Source: a virus
Length of the DNA: 49,711 bases
IMG/VR virus record: IMGVR_UViG_3300025383_000035
Coordinates: 1 to 49,711 of that record
Reading direction: 5' to 3' (one strand)
Part shown: positions 6,506-15,943 of the stretch, one piece after another
Layout: each line of letters opens with the position of its first letter
How positions within the stretch are numbered: the first letter of the stretch is position 1
Notes under the pieces: generated by a model
What the model saw: the letters and a program-made list of their open reading frames with translations, nothing else
Told to the model about the DNA's origin: nothing
Database searches by the model: none
Program-made: the position numbers and the translations under genes

Positions 6506-7401
6506 TAGAATTCGCCTAGTCGTCTTATGTATACGTGACTTCCAGAGTCTACGGTGAATGCTTCTAGCAATTGAATTTTTTCTACGCCTGCTATGTAAGT
6601 AATTGGAGCAGAAGGAGCGCCAGTAACTGGGATAGTAATTGCAGATCCGCCTTGGGTTGTACTTACAGTAATAGCATTGCCAACTACACTAGTAATATAA
6701 TAAACTGTTCCTACAGTAATACCATTACCGCTAGTTCCTGCAAATTTAATAGTTTGTCCTACAGCTAGTGAAGAATATGTGCCAACAGAAATAAGATTTC
6801 CAGTTTGATTAGTAGCTAATACAGAGCCAGCTGTTCCTAATGATAATGTTCCGACACCACCTGTACTGGTTAATAAACCTATACTATCTGAAGATGCTAC
6901 AACAGATCCTGATTTTTCTGTAGTAAATGTTACAGTTTTAACGCTGGTAAGATCGTTACTCTTGATCATTAATCGTTGAACGCTATAATAACTAGAATTG
7001 GTAGGAGTTCCGTTTTGTGGCCAGTTAATAAATTCGATAGCAGTATTGGTATATTTGATACTAAATTGTTGCATTACACCGTTAGTAAAGTCCGAAGTCA
7101 TCGATAGGTAATTTGGACTTGTATTATCTAATTGTAATTGCGGATAATATATACCACTGAACTGGTTAAACAAGCCGTTAGTAATTTGGCTACCATTTAA
7201 ATTGTTTACAACAGGAGTACCGCCAGAGCTGGTTAAATCTGCGGCCAGCACAGTTCTAGTCTGTAGTCGAGACACTTCCAAATTGGCTGTTTCTAAAGCT
7301 GTATAAATTGTTTGAAAATTATCTCTAAATCCTTGGGTGCTGTTATCTTGCCCTGGAGTTGGGTAATTAGTTAAAATGGTTGAGTAAGCTATATTGCTCA
7401 T
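6505..7401 (-). CDS. Tail-fibre/baseplate-associated protein, 298 aa
   Basis: The N-terminus (YPTPGQDNSTQGFRDNFQTI, residues 13-32) is a divergent form of the docking-like motif shared with three other fibre proteins here (NDGTGD...NF). The middle is Ser/Thr/Gly-rich beta structure. A repeat-like unit (TAGSVLATNQTGNLISVGTY, then LAVGQTIKFAGTSGNGITVG) matches repeats in the 5,481-aa protein. The C-terminus ends in ESGSHVY-like strands (DSGSHVYIRRLGEF). ATGA overlap with the gene upstream and TAATG overlap with the one downstream. Probably a short fibre or adaptor protein. Confidence 0.75.
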   Translation of the reverse strand: MSNIAYSTILTNYPTPGQDNSTQGFRDNFQTIYTALETANLEVSRLQTRTVLAADLTSSGGTPVVNNLNGSQITNGLFNQFSGIYYPQLQLDNTSPNYLSMTSDFTNGVMQQFSIKYTNTAIEFINWPQNGTPTNSSYYSVQRLMIKSNDLTSVKTVTFTTEKSGSVVASSDSIGLLTSTGGVGTLSLGTAGSVLATNQTGNLISVGTYSSLAVGQTIKFAGTSGNGITVGTVYYITSVVGNAITVSTTQGGSAITIPVTGAPSAPITYIAGVEKIQLLEAFTVDSGSHVYIRRLGEF

Positions 7402-9737
7402 ACGGTTATCCTATCGTTTTTGAATACAAGGTATTTATCGTTGTGTAAAATGTCACCTTGTGAATTTAATACAGCATTTACAATATATCGATCTACTGTA
7501 TAATCTAGCAATTTAAAGTCAAAACCGCTAAATTTAATGTTTAATAATATTGTATCTGCTGTTCCTATTTTACAGAAACACAATGGTATACACGGAATAT
7601 ACCCAATTTGTTCTTTTTGGCTAGTGGTAAAACTACGCATCCACAATGGCAAATAGTTACGTTCTGTATCTGCTGTACCAGTTGTTGAATCTATAGTTTC
7701 TGAAATTCGTTCACGCCAGTTGCTAATGCTGTTAGGATAGTATGTATTAACGTTTGGAGTACTTACTTTGTATCCTGTGCTGTCTATTGTAAATGGCATG
7801 GACGGCGTAGTTCCAATATCTACTGTAACTGTCTTAGGATTATTATTTTTTACGGTTATACTCGATGGCAAATGTTTTCCGTTGGGTTCCATAGGATCTA
7901 TCATTTGTATATAGATAACTTCGTATACTGGATTTTCTGTAACAGGATCAACCGCAACAGCTTTCTTCAATGATCCAAATTGGAATCTTTTACGTTTGTG
8001 ATTTAAACCAATAGCACTTACATACGCGGCCGCTTGTTCTGTTTGTATACCAGCATAAACTAACATAGTCAAACCTGTTTGTAATCCAAAATTTGAATCG
8101 TTTGGTCGATAAATGCTGCTAGGTGTAAAGATACTAGTATTGTTTATAAAGTCTTGCCATAGAATTCGTTGACTAGGAACCAACATAGGTTTAGTTACAA
8201 TATTACTATAGTGTACTTTATTAACTTCATCTATGTGTAGTGTAAATATTCTTTCGGTAGCTCCATAGCCATATTGATCGGATGCGGTGATACCAAATGT
8301 AAACACACGTTCAAATGTAGTTGTACTATGATCAAAAGTAGTTGAAGTTGAAATATTATTTTGTTTATTATATCCAAGGTCAAATGTAGTAAGTCCTAAT
8401 TCGCCTGTTGCAGCGTCATAATACTGGTTAGGTATTCCAATGATTTCACCATCTAAGTTTAAACTTAATCCATTTGGTAAACTACCACTTGTGATTGTAT
8501 AGGAAACTACAGCATCTGGTACACTAGTTGAAGCATTTACAGACAATGTACATACATAGTCTGCTGGAATAGATCCAAGATTACTATTTGTATTCCAAGT
8601 AATTTCACTATTAACTAGTCCTAGAATAACAATAGTAAATGTTTTTTCAGCGGTAACTGATTCGTTGCCGTCTAATCTTGTAGCTTGTATAGTAAATGAA
8701 TAAGTTTTAGTGACACTTGGTTGATAAGGAACCGTTCCATACACATCACCGGTGTTAGGATCAAACAACATTCCAGGAGGAAGTTTTGTAGAATCTACTA
8801 TAGAAAACTCTACATTAGATGCATCGTACAATGCAATAGGTAATGTGATATAATTGTTAGCTCTAAAGGCACCTAAATAACTATTTGTAATCCACACAGG
8901 AGTACGAACATAGCTTGAACTAGCTAAGAAATCTCCTGCCATTCCATCTAGTATTGTACTGTCTGCATGGAATTCATCAGATCCTGCTACAAATATTCTA
9001 AAAATTCTTTGAGTAAGATTTACGCCGTCACTGAGTGTAACACGGAATTGATAGTTGGCACTTAGGCTAACAGGTTGATTAGATTCAACATTAAAGTCAT
9101 AAAACACATCATCGTATTGATAACTGTCAAAACCATCAGTTGGAAGTTGTCCAAAATCAAACGCCACGCGATCGAACTGACTAGCATCGAATGTACCAGA
9201 ACCGTCTGCTTTGGTGATTACTAATTGCGGTTGTATAAATCCTTCGATTACTCCAGTAGTACTTAGTGATAGTCCTGGCGGCAATGATCCGTCACCGTCT
9301 GCTATAAAGTAAGTTAATGGTTTACCTGTACTTGTATTAAAATCGTATGCTTCTATCTGATAAGACACATAGGTGCTATCTAATACATAGTATTGTCCGC
9401 CAAACCCAATAGGTAATTCTCCTTCTGGAGTAATAAATTCTGGTAGGTCTGTAGTGTAGACAAACATAGTAAATGTTCTGTCTGATATGCTGCTACCTTG
9501 TGTAGCACGAATACAAAATGTAAATTTAGTATTGTTAGTTGTTAAAAAAGGAGTTCCTAAAATCTTCCAAGAATTATTTTCATATCGTACAGCCAAGCCA
9601 TCTGGTAATGTACCGCTTATGACACTATAAACAACGTTGGTTTGTTGATTTACAGGCAACGGTATAGTAACAGTTTTTGCTTGAACAAAACTGCCTAACG
9701 TATAACCTGATTGCTGTGTCCATGGATTAAATGACAT
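7398..9737 (-). CDS. Tail protein with tandem Ig-like (He_PIG/cadherin-like) domains, 779 aa
   Basis: At least four repeats of a putative-Ig unit are visible, each with a GxLPxGLxxxxxxxxxxGxP or PPGL-x(5)-G-x-IxG core: SGTLPDGLAVRYENNSWKIL near residue 45, GSLPPGLSLSTTGVIEGF near 150, KLPPGMLFDPNTGDVYGTVP near 320 and GSLPNGLSLNLDGEIIGIP near 420. The last ~250 residues are a different, unrepeated domain ending in FKNDRITV. Such Ig arrays are common in phage tail and head decoration proteins and often bind carbohydrate. It sits between other fibre genes (overlap ATGA downstream, 4-nt gap upstream). Confidence 0.82.
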   Translation of the reverse strand: MSFNPWTQQSGYTLGSFVQAKTVTIPLPVNQQTNVVYSVISGTLPDGLAVRYENNSWKILGTPFLTTNNTKFTFCIRATQGSSISDRTFTMFVYTTDLPEFITPEGELPIGFGGQYYVLDSTYVSYQIEAYDFNTSTGKPLTYFIADGDGSLPPGLSLSTTGVIEGFIQPQLVITKADGSGTFDASQFDRVAFDFGQLPTDGFDSYQYDDVFYDFNVESNQPVSLSANYQFRVTLSDGVNLTQRIFRIFVAGSDEFHADSTILDGMAGDFLASSSYVRTPVWITNSYLGAFRANNYITLPIALYDASNVEFSIVDSTKLPPGMLFDPNTGDVYGTVPYQPSVTKTYSFTIQATRLDGNESVTAEKTFTIVILGLVNSEITWNTNSNLGSIPADYVCTLSVNASTSVPDAVVSYTITSGSLPNGLSLNLDGEIIGIPNQYYDAATGELGLTTFDLGYNKQNNISTSTTFDHSTTTFERVFTFGITASDQYGYGATERIFTLHIDEVNKVHYSNIVTKPMLVPSQRILWQDFINNTSIFTPSSIYRPNDSNFGLQTGLTMLVYAGIQTEQAAAYVSAIGLNHKRKRFQFGSLKKAVAVDPVTENPVYEVIYIQMIDPMEPNGKHLPSSITVKNNNPKTVTVDIGTTPSMPFTIDSTGYKVSTPNVNTYYPNSISNWRERISETIDSTTGTADTERNYLPLWMRSFTTSQKEQIGYIPCIPLCFCKIGTADTILLNIKFSGFDFKLLDYTVDRYIVNAVLNSQGDILHNDKYLVFKNDRITV

Positions 9738-9741
9738 AATA

Positions 9742-10296
9742 TTAAACTATACGACCGAAGTCAATTTGATTTGTTGGTTGGGAGCCAGCAATACTTCCCA
9801 TATCGATAACAAATCCTTCCTGATCGCGTATGCTAACACCGGTAGGATGCATGATGGACCCCATATCAACTGGTAATGCGTTACTAGCAATCATCGTTTG
9901 AATTAAGCCGCCAAACAATGCTATATCGTAACCAAATATTGTACTTTGTACATCTCCACCGTAAATACTATGACCGTTTTGATTTAAATTATGATTTAAT
10001 AGTGGAGCAGGATCAGTCGCAAGATGTGTAACAGATTCTAGATCGATACTAGTTGTGTTGTCTACAATAGTTATTGTTGAGTTGTTGCTGGTTAAGGTTT
10101 TGAATTCTAAACTACTTCCGCTTTTCCCTGCGTACAAGGAAACGCCGTTCTCGGATGCATCAGTTGCACTATCGATTGGCGCACTAATAGATAAGGCAAG
10201 AAAGTTCTGATTTACTTTATCAAATGCTGTTTTTAAATCGTCACCTGTGCCATCGTTAGGGTAAGTTCCTGTATTAATATGTATTGGTGCTGTCAT
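9742..10296 (-). CDS. Tail-associated protein with NDGTGD docking-like N-terminus, 184 aa
   Basis: Residues 5-36 (HINTGTYPNDGTGDDLKTAF, then DKVNQNFLAL) match the N-termini of the 5,481-aa and 173-aa proteins. The rest is a beta-rich body (SLYAGKSGSSLEFKTLTSNN) with a C-terminal ending GSQPTNQIDFGRIV. It is short, so it may be an adaptor or a minimal fibre. First gene of a late operon: a TAAATA box lies about 19 nt upstream of the ATG. The 74-nt gap upstream (10297-10370) contains only this box and a few weak self-complementary bases. Confidence 0.8.
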   Translation of the reverse strand: MTAPIHINTGTYPNDGTGDDLKTAFDKVNQNFLALSISAPIDSATDASENGVSLYAGKSGSSLEFKTLTSNNSTITIVDNTTSIDLESVTHLATDPAPLLNHNLNQNGHSIYGGDVQSTIFGYDIALFGGLIQTMIASNALPVDMGSIMHPTGVSIRDQEGFVIDMGSIAGSQPTNQIDFGRIV

Positions 10297-10314
10297 GATC
10301 TGCTCTCTTTAGTA

Positions 10315-10320
10315 TATTTA
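10315..10320 (-). promoter_or_regulatory. Late-promoter-like TAAATA box
   Basis: The minus strand reads GGTAAATATACTAAAG, 19 nt upstream of the ATG at 10296. It heads the operon 10296 to 4989, which ends at the terminator at 4949-4973. Confidence 0.55.
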
Positions 10321-10370
10321 CCCGTTTTAAACATTGAATCTGTTGCGTAACGCTGTGTAGTTTTGTCTCA

Positions 10371-13300
10371 TTATACCAATCTTTCAATTGAAATCATGTT
10401 GTTGTTGTAAGCGCCACCAATCATCACAGTAATGCGATAGGCCTTGGTGTAGCCATAATTTAGTATATAAGTTGCAGTATCACCTTCGCTGCCAAAACTC
10501 CATCCAAAACATGAATTGCTTGGGGTTGTTGTCATTGAAAAACTAGCAGAATTTCCACCAGTATTAGAACCACCATACATACCATAAGTACCACTTATAT
10601 AACAAGTTGCTGTTCCAGATACTGTGGCCAAACTTAATCCACGATTACCACTAGTTGTTACTGTGGCTTTGATATTGTCCATTGTGACAAATGTACCAGC
10701 ATTGACAAATCCGCTAGCATAAGACATACCCGGACCAGTTGGGCCTTGGATACCTTGTAATTCTTTAGCACTGATAACAGGTGCCGTTGTGCCTTCTCCC
10801 CAAGTAATAGTTGCACTCGATCTTGGCATCTTCCAGTAATATGTATATGTGCCCGCCGCGGGATTATCAATAAAAACTTGAGTTACACTTTGATTTTCGT
10901 TGGCTGAACTAGATTCAAAAAATTGTTGATTACCTAATGCTGATGCACCTCGATACCATTGCACAGTTCCCCAGAATGCCGCAGAAGTATTGTTTGCATC
11001 TCCTGAGCCTACTAATTCAACCGGACCGCCTGTTGTTGTAATTGTTAAACTTAAAATTGTGCCACCTGCAGAAACAGATGGCGGGCTTGCTGTGTTACCT
11101 AACACTTGAACATAATTCAACGCACTTAATGCGCCTATAGTTGGTTTGTTAGACAAATCATTATAACTACCACTTGTTGCCACAGTGGCTAGGTTTGGCG
11201 TGTTAGTTAGGTCAGTATAACTACCTGAAAACAAAGATGGTTTATTCAGTATCTGGCTAACACCACTACTGGCATTCCAATCACTGTTTACTTGTGCCGC
11301 TGGGATCGTAGGTTTGTTAGTTAGGTCAGTATAACTACCACTGAATGGAGCCGCTACACTGATAGTACCGTCCATTGTGACACTGATATTAGCACCAATC
11401 TTAACACCACCTAGGGCACTTGATGTGGCTGCTGGTAGTGTGTATGTAGTGCCACCGTATGTAGTACCATCACTGTTTTTAATAGCGCCGCCCACTGGTA
11501 ATGTTAAACTACCATCATGAGAAAATGTCCAGAAAGTACCGTCGACGCCGTCATGTTGAAAATTTCCGTAGATTTCAACACGATCACTTTTAACATTGAC
11601 AGCACCTGCGCCAAGTCCCTTGCCGTCTTCACCGTATAGATAAATTCGTATTGGATCTGAAGGTGTAGTATTATTGCCTCTAATGTTTAATCCGGTGGCC
11701 CATCCTGCCCCAATATGATCTGCCTGTTCAAATATCTGTGCGCCCGATGAAAATGTCAAGCCGCTTGGCAATGTTAGTGTACCATCTACATTTAAGGCTA
11801 AAGTAGAAGTACCATTTACTAATGTCGATGTTGATCCTAGCCATGCTGTATTTTGTACAGTACTGTTTGGAAATGTTAATGTTCCATCTGAACCAAATTG
11901 CCATACTGTTGTTAATCCATTATTGCCAGCGTTTCCCCTGCCCTTTAATGCTATACTGAAATTAGCACTATAATTGTCATCGTCTACTGCTGACAATCTA
12001 GCACCCGGTAATCCATTACCTTGATCCACATAGGTATAGTAGTCAATAGCACTACCAGTTCCACCGTTACCTGCTGTGTTTATAAGATTTAACTGCGTTT
12101 TGCTTTGTCCTACTGGGCCTGTATTGTTTAGATTCAAAGGAGCAGGAGTTACAAGACCTATAGAGTTGCTGCCACCATAGATTGCTCCAGGAGCTGTAAG
12201 AGAACCATCTGTGCCAAACTGCCAGAAATGTCCTTCAGTACCATAAGTACCAATACAAACTTTACCGTCAACAGCAATCTGTACAAACTGATTGTCATCG
12301 CCCAGGAACAAATCGGTGTCTGTGAGATCGCCTGAAGTTAAGTGTAGGTGATTGCCGTCTGGATTAGGAGCTGTGGGATATATTCTTAACAGTTGATTAT
12401 TATGGCTGACGCCACCTGGTTTGATCTCAACAGCCTGGCCATTACCGCCTGCACCTGGGGCTAACGGTGTATCATTGATAGTGCTACCAAATGGTAATGT
12501 TAATATACCATCTGTGCCAAATGTCCACGCATGATCGTTGGAACTGATTTTGATAGCATTGTCTGAATAAATTGTGGGAGGACTTACAGGAGGCGCACTA
12601 CACTCGACATTTGCGGTCCAACCAGCAGGGCCAGGATATTCTACATTATCTAATACGATAGTAAGAGTGTATCCAGCTATGCCGTGAGCGGTTTCAGTAA
12701 AGGTATAGGTATCACCAGTTTTATAACCTGGATTGTTTTGTATTGGGAATATCTGTGCCACTGAAGTAGATACTACACCATTAGCATCTTCAGTAAAAGT
12801 TACACTCAAAGTCCAAGCATCGCCGCCATATGGGCCGATGTCCGGTGCGCCGCCGTATATTGGTAATAGTACCGCAGAAAATGTTATTGGGAATATAGAA
12901 GATGGTAATGTTAGCCCACCGGTATTATTAAAGTGCCATTCATATTCTGCTGTGTTATAAAGTGTGTCAACAAAGAATCCATCAGCATTTACATAGGCAA
13001 AGGTATTCATATTGTGTGTAGCGATGCCAGTATAACTATCAGTGGCTGCTTTGATTACACTGGCCAATGGTACTGATACGCTACCGTCTGAATTAAGAGT
13101 TAAGGTAGCACTACCGTTGACCAAACTAGAACTACCGCCACCTGTAGCCGCGGCCCAAGCCGCACCACCATTGCTTTGACGTGTTAATACTTGTCCTGTT
13201 GAACCTATGCTACCATCTACACCTTTCAAGTAACCTTGTAGGTGTAGGCTTTCACCAGTCAAGTAGCCGTCCCAACCAAAAGTCCAAGTTTTAATAGGAA

Positions 13301-14543
13301 CATTAACACTATCACCTGTAGAAATTTTTACAGGGTACCAACTGTTTATATCAAACTCTCCACTAGCACCTAAACCTGGAACATTATAATTAAGAGATCC
13401 TGGGACCGATGTACTGCCGTCGGATCCAAAAGTCCAATTATTATAGGTATAAGAAGCTGTAGGATTACTGTTCCCCAGGTTGTGTGCTGTGTCAGACGCC
13501 CAAGTAGTCGATGGATTATATAATCCGCCTGTGCCTACATAAATTGGATAAGGAAACACTGGATTTTTTAAACCCCACCCGTCATTGTCGAATGTTATAT
13601 ACGAATCTAATCCTGGGTTATAATTGGCAGGAACCCATTTTGGTGGAGTCGCTCCTTCTAATCTTGTATAGATAACATTGGCGGGACTCCAATCGGCTCC
13701 AGAAATAATTATAGTAAGAGGTGCGCCCTGTATAGATAAATTGTCGGCAACTATGTTTCCAGGTAATTCTAAATTACCATCTGCGCCAAATGTCCAAAAA
13801 TTATTATTACTGTTTATTCTTATTGGGCTAGGACTTTGTATCAACGCTCCGAGACCATCTGATCCATTTGGAAGGTTTAAATATCCATCTGTACCTAAAT
13901 TTACAGTATAACCATTGTTGATTAAACTTGTTACACTACTTGTAAATGGTGTAAAATATGGATTTCCGGGATAGCTTGGAGGATAACCAGTTCCATATGG
14001 GAAAGTTTGATTAGCATAGTATAACTTTTTATTGCTTGGATCAAAAACTATCTGCCCGATGGTATAGCCAATGTTCGTCCAGTCAATCGCACTACTGCTT
14101 GTAGGATTAGCCCAAGTTAAATTACCTACGCCATCGTTAGACAAGTATCCACTAGAGTTAGTTGGTAGTTGTGGAACACTAGGTTTATTTTTAATATAGT
14201 CCAACTGTGCGTTATCAGTTTGATTCCAATCACTTTGTATTGGAGTTATGATTGCAGGTTTGTTTTTAATATAATCTACATGTGTAGCATCAGTTTCATT
14301 CCAATCGCTTTGGTTAAGCAATGGTATACTGATAACACCGTTAGCATCTACAGCTATACCCGTACCAATTTGAACACCGCCCAGACGACTGTTAGTAGCT
14401 GGAGGTAGGATATAGTTAGTACCAGCGCCAAATAGACTAGCTTGGCTTTCCCATTTTTCTCCGTCCCATACATAGGCTATGTTATTACTGGCTGTGTACT
14501 GTTGTCCTATATAAGGATTTGATGGAAAGCTAATAACAGTCAT
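10371..14543 (-). CDS. Long tail fibre with WTFGxDGxLTLP repeats, 1,390 aa
   Basis: The N-terminus (FPSNPYIGQQYTASNNIAYV, then WDGEKWESQ) is a compact phage-tail unit. Near residue 85 the unit SDWNETDATHVDYIKNKP begins and repeats as SDWNQTDNAQLDYIKNKP. From about 220 to 1010 there are about nine copies of W-x-FG-x-DG-x-L-(T)-LP (for example HDGSLTLPVGG), separated by variable inserts. From about 1050, YTDLTNKPTIP-type units follow. The last ~100 residues (SFGSEGDTATYILNY, ending MISIERLV) form a distinct C-terminal tip, likely the receptor-binding end. Adjacent fibre genes and the missing promoter (TAATG overlap with the upstream gene) put it in the late tail operon. Confidence 0.88.
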   Translation of the reverse strand: MTVISFPSNPYIGQQYTASNNIAYVWDGEKWESQASLFGAGTNYILPPATNSRLGGVQIGTGIAVDANGVISIPLLNQSDWNETDATHVDYIKNKPAIITPIQSDWNQTDNAQLDYIKNKPSVPQLPTNSSGYLSNDGVGNLTWANPTSSSAIDWTNIGYTIGQIVFDPSNKKLYYANQTFPYGTGYPPSYPGNPYFTPFTSSVTSLINNGYTVNLGTDGYLNLPNGSDGLGALIQSPSPIRINSNNNFWTFGADGNLELPGNIVADNLSIQGAPLTIIISGADWSPANVIYTRLEGATPPKWVPANYNPGLDSYITFDNDGWGLKNPVFPYPIYVGTGGLYNPSTTWASDTAHNLGNSNPTASYTYNNWTFGSDGSTSVPGSLNYNVPGLGASGEFDINSWYPVKISTGDSVNVPIKTWTFGWDGYLTGESLHLQGYLKGVDGSIGSTGQVLTRQSNGGAAWAAATGGGSSSLVNGSATLTLNSDGSVSVPLASVIKAATDSYTGIATHNMNTFAYVNADGFFVDTLYNTAEYEWHFNNTGGLTLPSSIFPITFSAVLLPIYGGAPDIGPYGGDAWTLSVTFTEDANGVVSTSVAQIFPIQNNPGYKTGDTYTFTETAHGIAGYTLTIVLDNVEYPGPAGWTANVECSAPPVSPPTIYSDNAIKISSNDHAWTFGTDGILTLPFGSTINDTPLAPGAGGNGQAVEIKPGGVSHNNQLLRIYPTAPNPDGNHLHLTSGDLTDTDLFLGDDNQFVQIAVDGKVCIGTYGTEGHFWQFGTDGSLTAPGAIYGGSNSIGLVTPAPLNLNNTGPVGQSKTQLNLINTAGNGGTGSAIDYYTYVDQGNGLPGARLSAVDDDNYSANFSIALKGRGNAGNNGLTTVWQFGSDGTLTFPNSTVQNTAWLGSTSTLVNGTSTLALNVDGTLTLPSGLTFSSGAQIFEQADHIGAGWATGLNIRGNNTTPSDPIRIYLYGEDGKGLGAGAVNVKSDRVEIYGNFQHDGVDGTFWTFSHDGSLTLPVGGAIKNSDGTTYGGTTYTLPAATSSALGGVKIGANISVTMDGTISVAAPFSGSYTDLTNKPTIPAAQVNSDWNASSGVSQILNKPSLFSGSYTDLTNTPNLATVATSGSYNDLSNKPTIGALSALNYVQVLGNTASPPSVSAGGTILSLTITTTGGPVELVGSGDANNTSAAFWGTVQWYRGASALGNQQFFESSSANENQSVTQVFIDNPAAGTYTYYWKMPRSSATITWGEGTTAPVISAKELQGIQGPTGPGMSYASGFVNAGTFVTMDNIKATVTTSGNRGLSLATVSGTATCYISGTYGMYGGSNTGGNSASFSMTTTPSNSCFGWSFGSEGDTATYILNYGYTKAYRITVMIGGAYNNNMISIERLV

Positions 14544-15064
14544 TATGGGTTACTCCAAGAGTTATTGTTATCAAATGCAACTCTACGCCATATCGGATCA
14601 TTATTTCCAGTAAACGGAGCAGTACAATAGTAGTAATAATTGTAATCTGCGGTCCACTCGCCTTGTATATCTCCTGCCGATCCTTGTGGTGTTTTAGGTA
14701 CAGTGAGTTTATAATTTAATAATGGAGGACTAGATTCCACCCATGCATTGTTATAATAGATGTACAGTCTTCCGCCTAAATCATCAAACCATAAATCATT
14801 CAATGCTGGGTTTCCTGGAGGAGCAGCTGAAGTAGTGATGTTAGCATTACCAAATGTAGCTGTAGATAATTGATATCCAGTTCCATCAGATTTTACAATT
14901 AAAAATTTACCTGCATCTGATATAATAGGAGCGGGAACTACACTATTACCCAAACTGGCATATAGTTCTCCAAAGTTATTATTACATTTTGTAAATGCTA
15001 AACGTAATGGATCACCACTTTGATCATTTGCACTTGCACCTAAATTTATTAATTGCACAGCCAT
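14543..15064 (-). CDS. Short tail-fibre/adaptor protein, 173 aa
   Basis: Residues 4-40 (QLINLGASANDQSGDPLRLA, then FTKCNNNFGELYASLG) carry the docking-like N-terminal motif shared with neighbouring fibres. Residues 83-110 (GNPALNDLWFDDLGGRLYIY) are a compact unit common in phage tails. The C-terminus (GSAGDIQGEWTADYNYYYYC, then WRRVAFDNNNSW) resembles small receptor-binding tips with a Cys/aromatic core. TAATG overlaps occur at both ends, so it is translationally tied to both neighbouring fibre genes. Confidence 0.8.
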   Translation of the reverse strand: MAVQLINLGASANDQSGDPLRLAFTKCNNNFGELYASLGNSVVPAPIISDAGKFLIVKSDGTGYQLSTATFGNANITTSAAPPGNPALNDLWFDDLGGRLYIYYNNAWVESSPPLLNYKLTVPKTPQGSAGDIQGEWTADYNYYYYCTAPFTGNNDPIWRRVAFDNNNSWSNP

Positions 15065-15906
15065 TATTCTCTCCCGGCTAATTGTTGTTCTAAACTAACA
15101 ACTTTACTTTCTAATTCTTTAATAGATTCTATTAGTAAACCAACAATATTGCCATAGTCAACACTTAACATTCCGTCAGCATGTTCTAATACTACTTCTG
15201 GTATAACAGCTTGTACTTCTTGTGCAATAACGCCTAACCCTTTGCGTCCGTCTGCAATTCTATCAAAAGTAACACCGCGCAATGATTTGGTTTTTTCTAA
15301 TGCACTGGTAATTGTTTCAACATTGGATTTTAATCTGCTGTCAGAGTAAGCTGTAATGTTACCTTGACAAGTTAAATTAGTTCCGTCGAATGTTAAATTA
15401 GTACTACCAGTGACCGCAGCACCAGTTACTGCATAATAGGCAACATAACTTGCCATACTACTTCCAACCGTGCCGCTTCCAACAGCTTGTGTTGTGGCCG
15501 CTGTTACGCGACCATAAACGTCAACAGACACACTATTGTATGTGCCAGCTGTAACACCAGTAGTTGGTAAGGAAACAGTAACAGCAGAACTACCGTCATA
15601 AGTTGTTTGACTAGTAGTACCATCGGATGTTAAGACACTTTTTAAACCGCTTCCAAAAGTAACTGCATTACCAACTACCGCTGTAATAGTAATATCAGCT
15701 GTACCGTCAAATTTAGTACCGTTAATTTTTGCACTAGGACTTAACTTAGTTGCTGTAGCAGCATTACCTGTTATGTCTCCAGTTAGCTTTTGATCTAATT
15801 TCCAATAACCGCTTAATGTTGCAGCTGGACTAGACAAAGTACCAGGTACAGCAGTTATTATTGATTGATTTGCTAACGAGTCACTTGGGATTTGTTGAAA
15901 TGACAT
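15064..15906 (-). CDS. Tail fibre with C-terminal S74 intramolecular chaperone, 280 aa
   Basis: Residues 1-180 are a beta-rich shaft (GDITGNAATATKLSPSAKIN; GVTAGTYNSVSVDVYGRVTA), the pattern of phage tail fibres. Residues 183-280 are a peptidase-S74/chaperone of endosialidase domain: ITAYSDSRLKSNVETI with the Ser188-Asp189 pair, GLGVIAQEVQAVIPEVV, then DYGNIVGLLIESIKEL and a terminal coiled coil. S74 domains trimerise the fibre and then cut themselves off at the Ser. It is the first gene of a late operon with its own TAAATA box. Confidence 0.92.
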   Translation of the reverse strand: MSFQQIPSDSLANQSIITAVPGTLSSPAATLSGYWKLDQKLTGDITGNAATATKLSPSAKINGTKFDGTADITITAVVGNAVTFGSGLKSVLTSDGTTSQTTYDGSSAVTVSLPTTGVTAGTYNSVSVDVYGRVTAATTQAVGSGTVGSSMASYVAYYAVTGAAVTGSTNLTFDGTNLTCQGNITAYSDSRLKSNVETITSALEKTKSLRGVTFDRIADGRKGLGVIAQEVQAVIPEVVLEHADGMLSVDYGNIVGLLIESIKELESKVVSLEQQLAGRE

Positions 15907-15924
15907 TTTAATGTTCCTTGAATA

Positions 15925-15930
15925 TATTTA
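15925..15930 (-). promoter_or_regulatory. Late-promoter-like TAAATA box
   Basis: The minus strand reads GAGTAAATATATTCAAGG, 19 nt upstream of the ATG at 15906. The trailing AAGG is part of the ribosome site. It heads the operon of the 280-, 173- and 1,390-aa fibre proteins. Confidence 0.55.
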
Positions 15931-15943
15931 CTCTTGCATTGTT

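Noticed and set aside
10371-14543. Diversity-generating retroelement target in the fibre tips
   Set aside because: No reverse transcriptase or template repeat is present in the window, and no AAY-rich variable region stood out.
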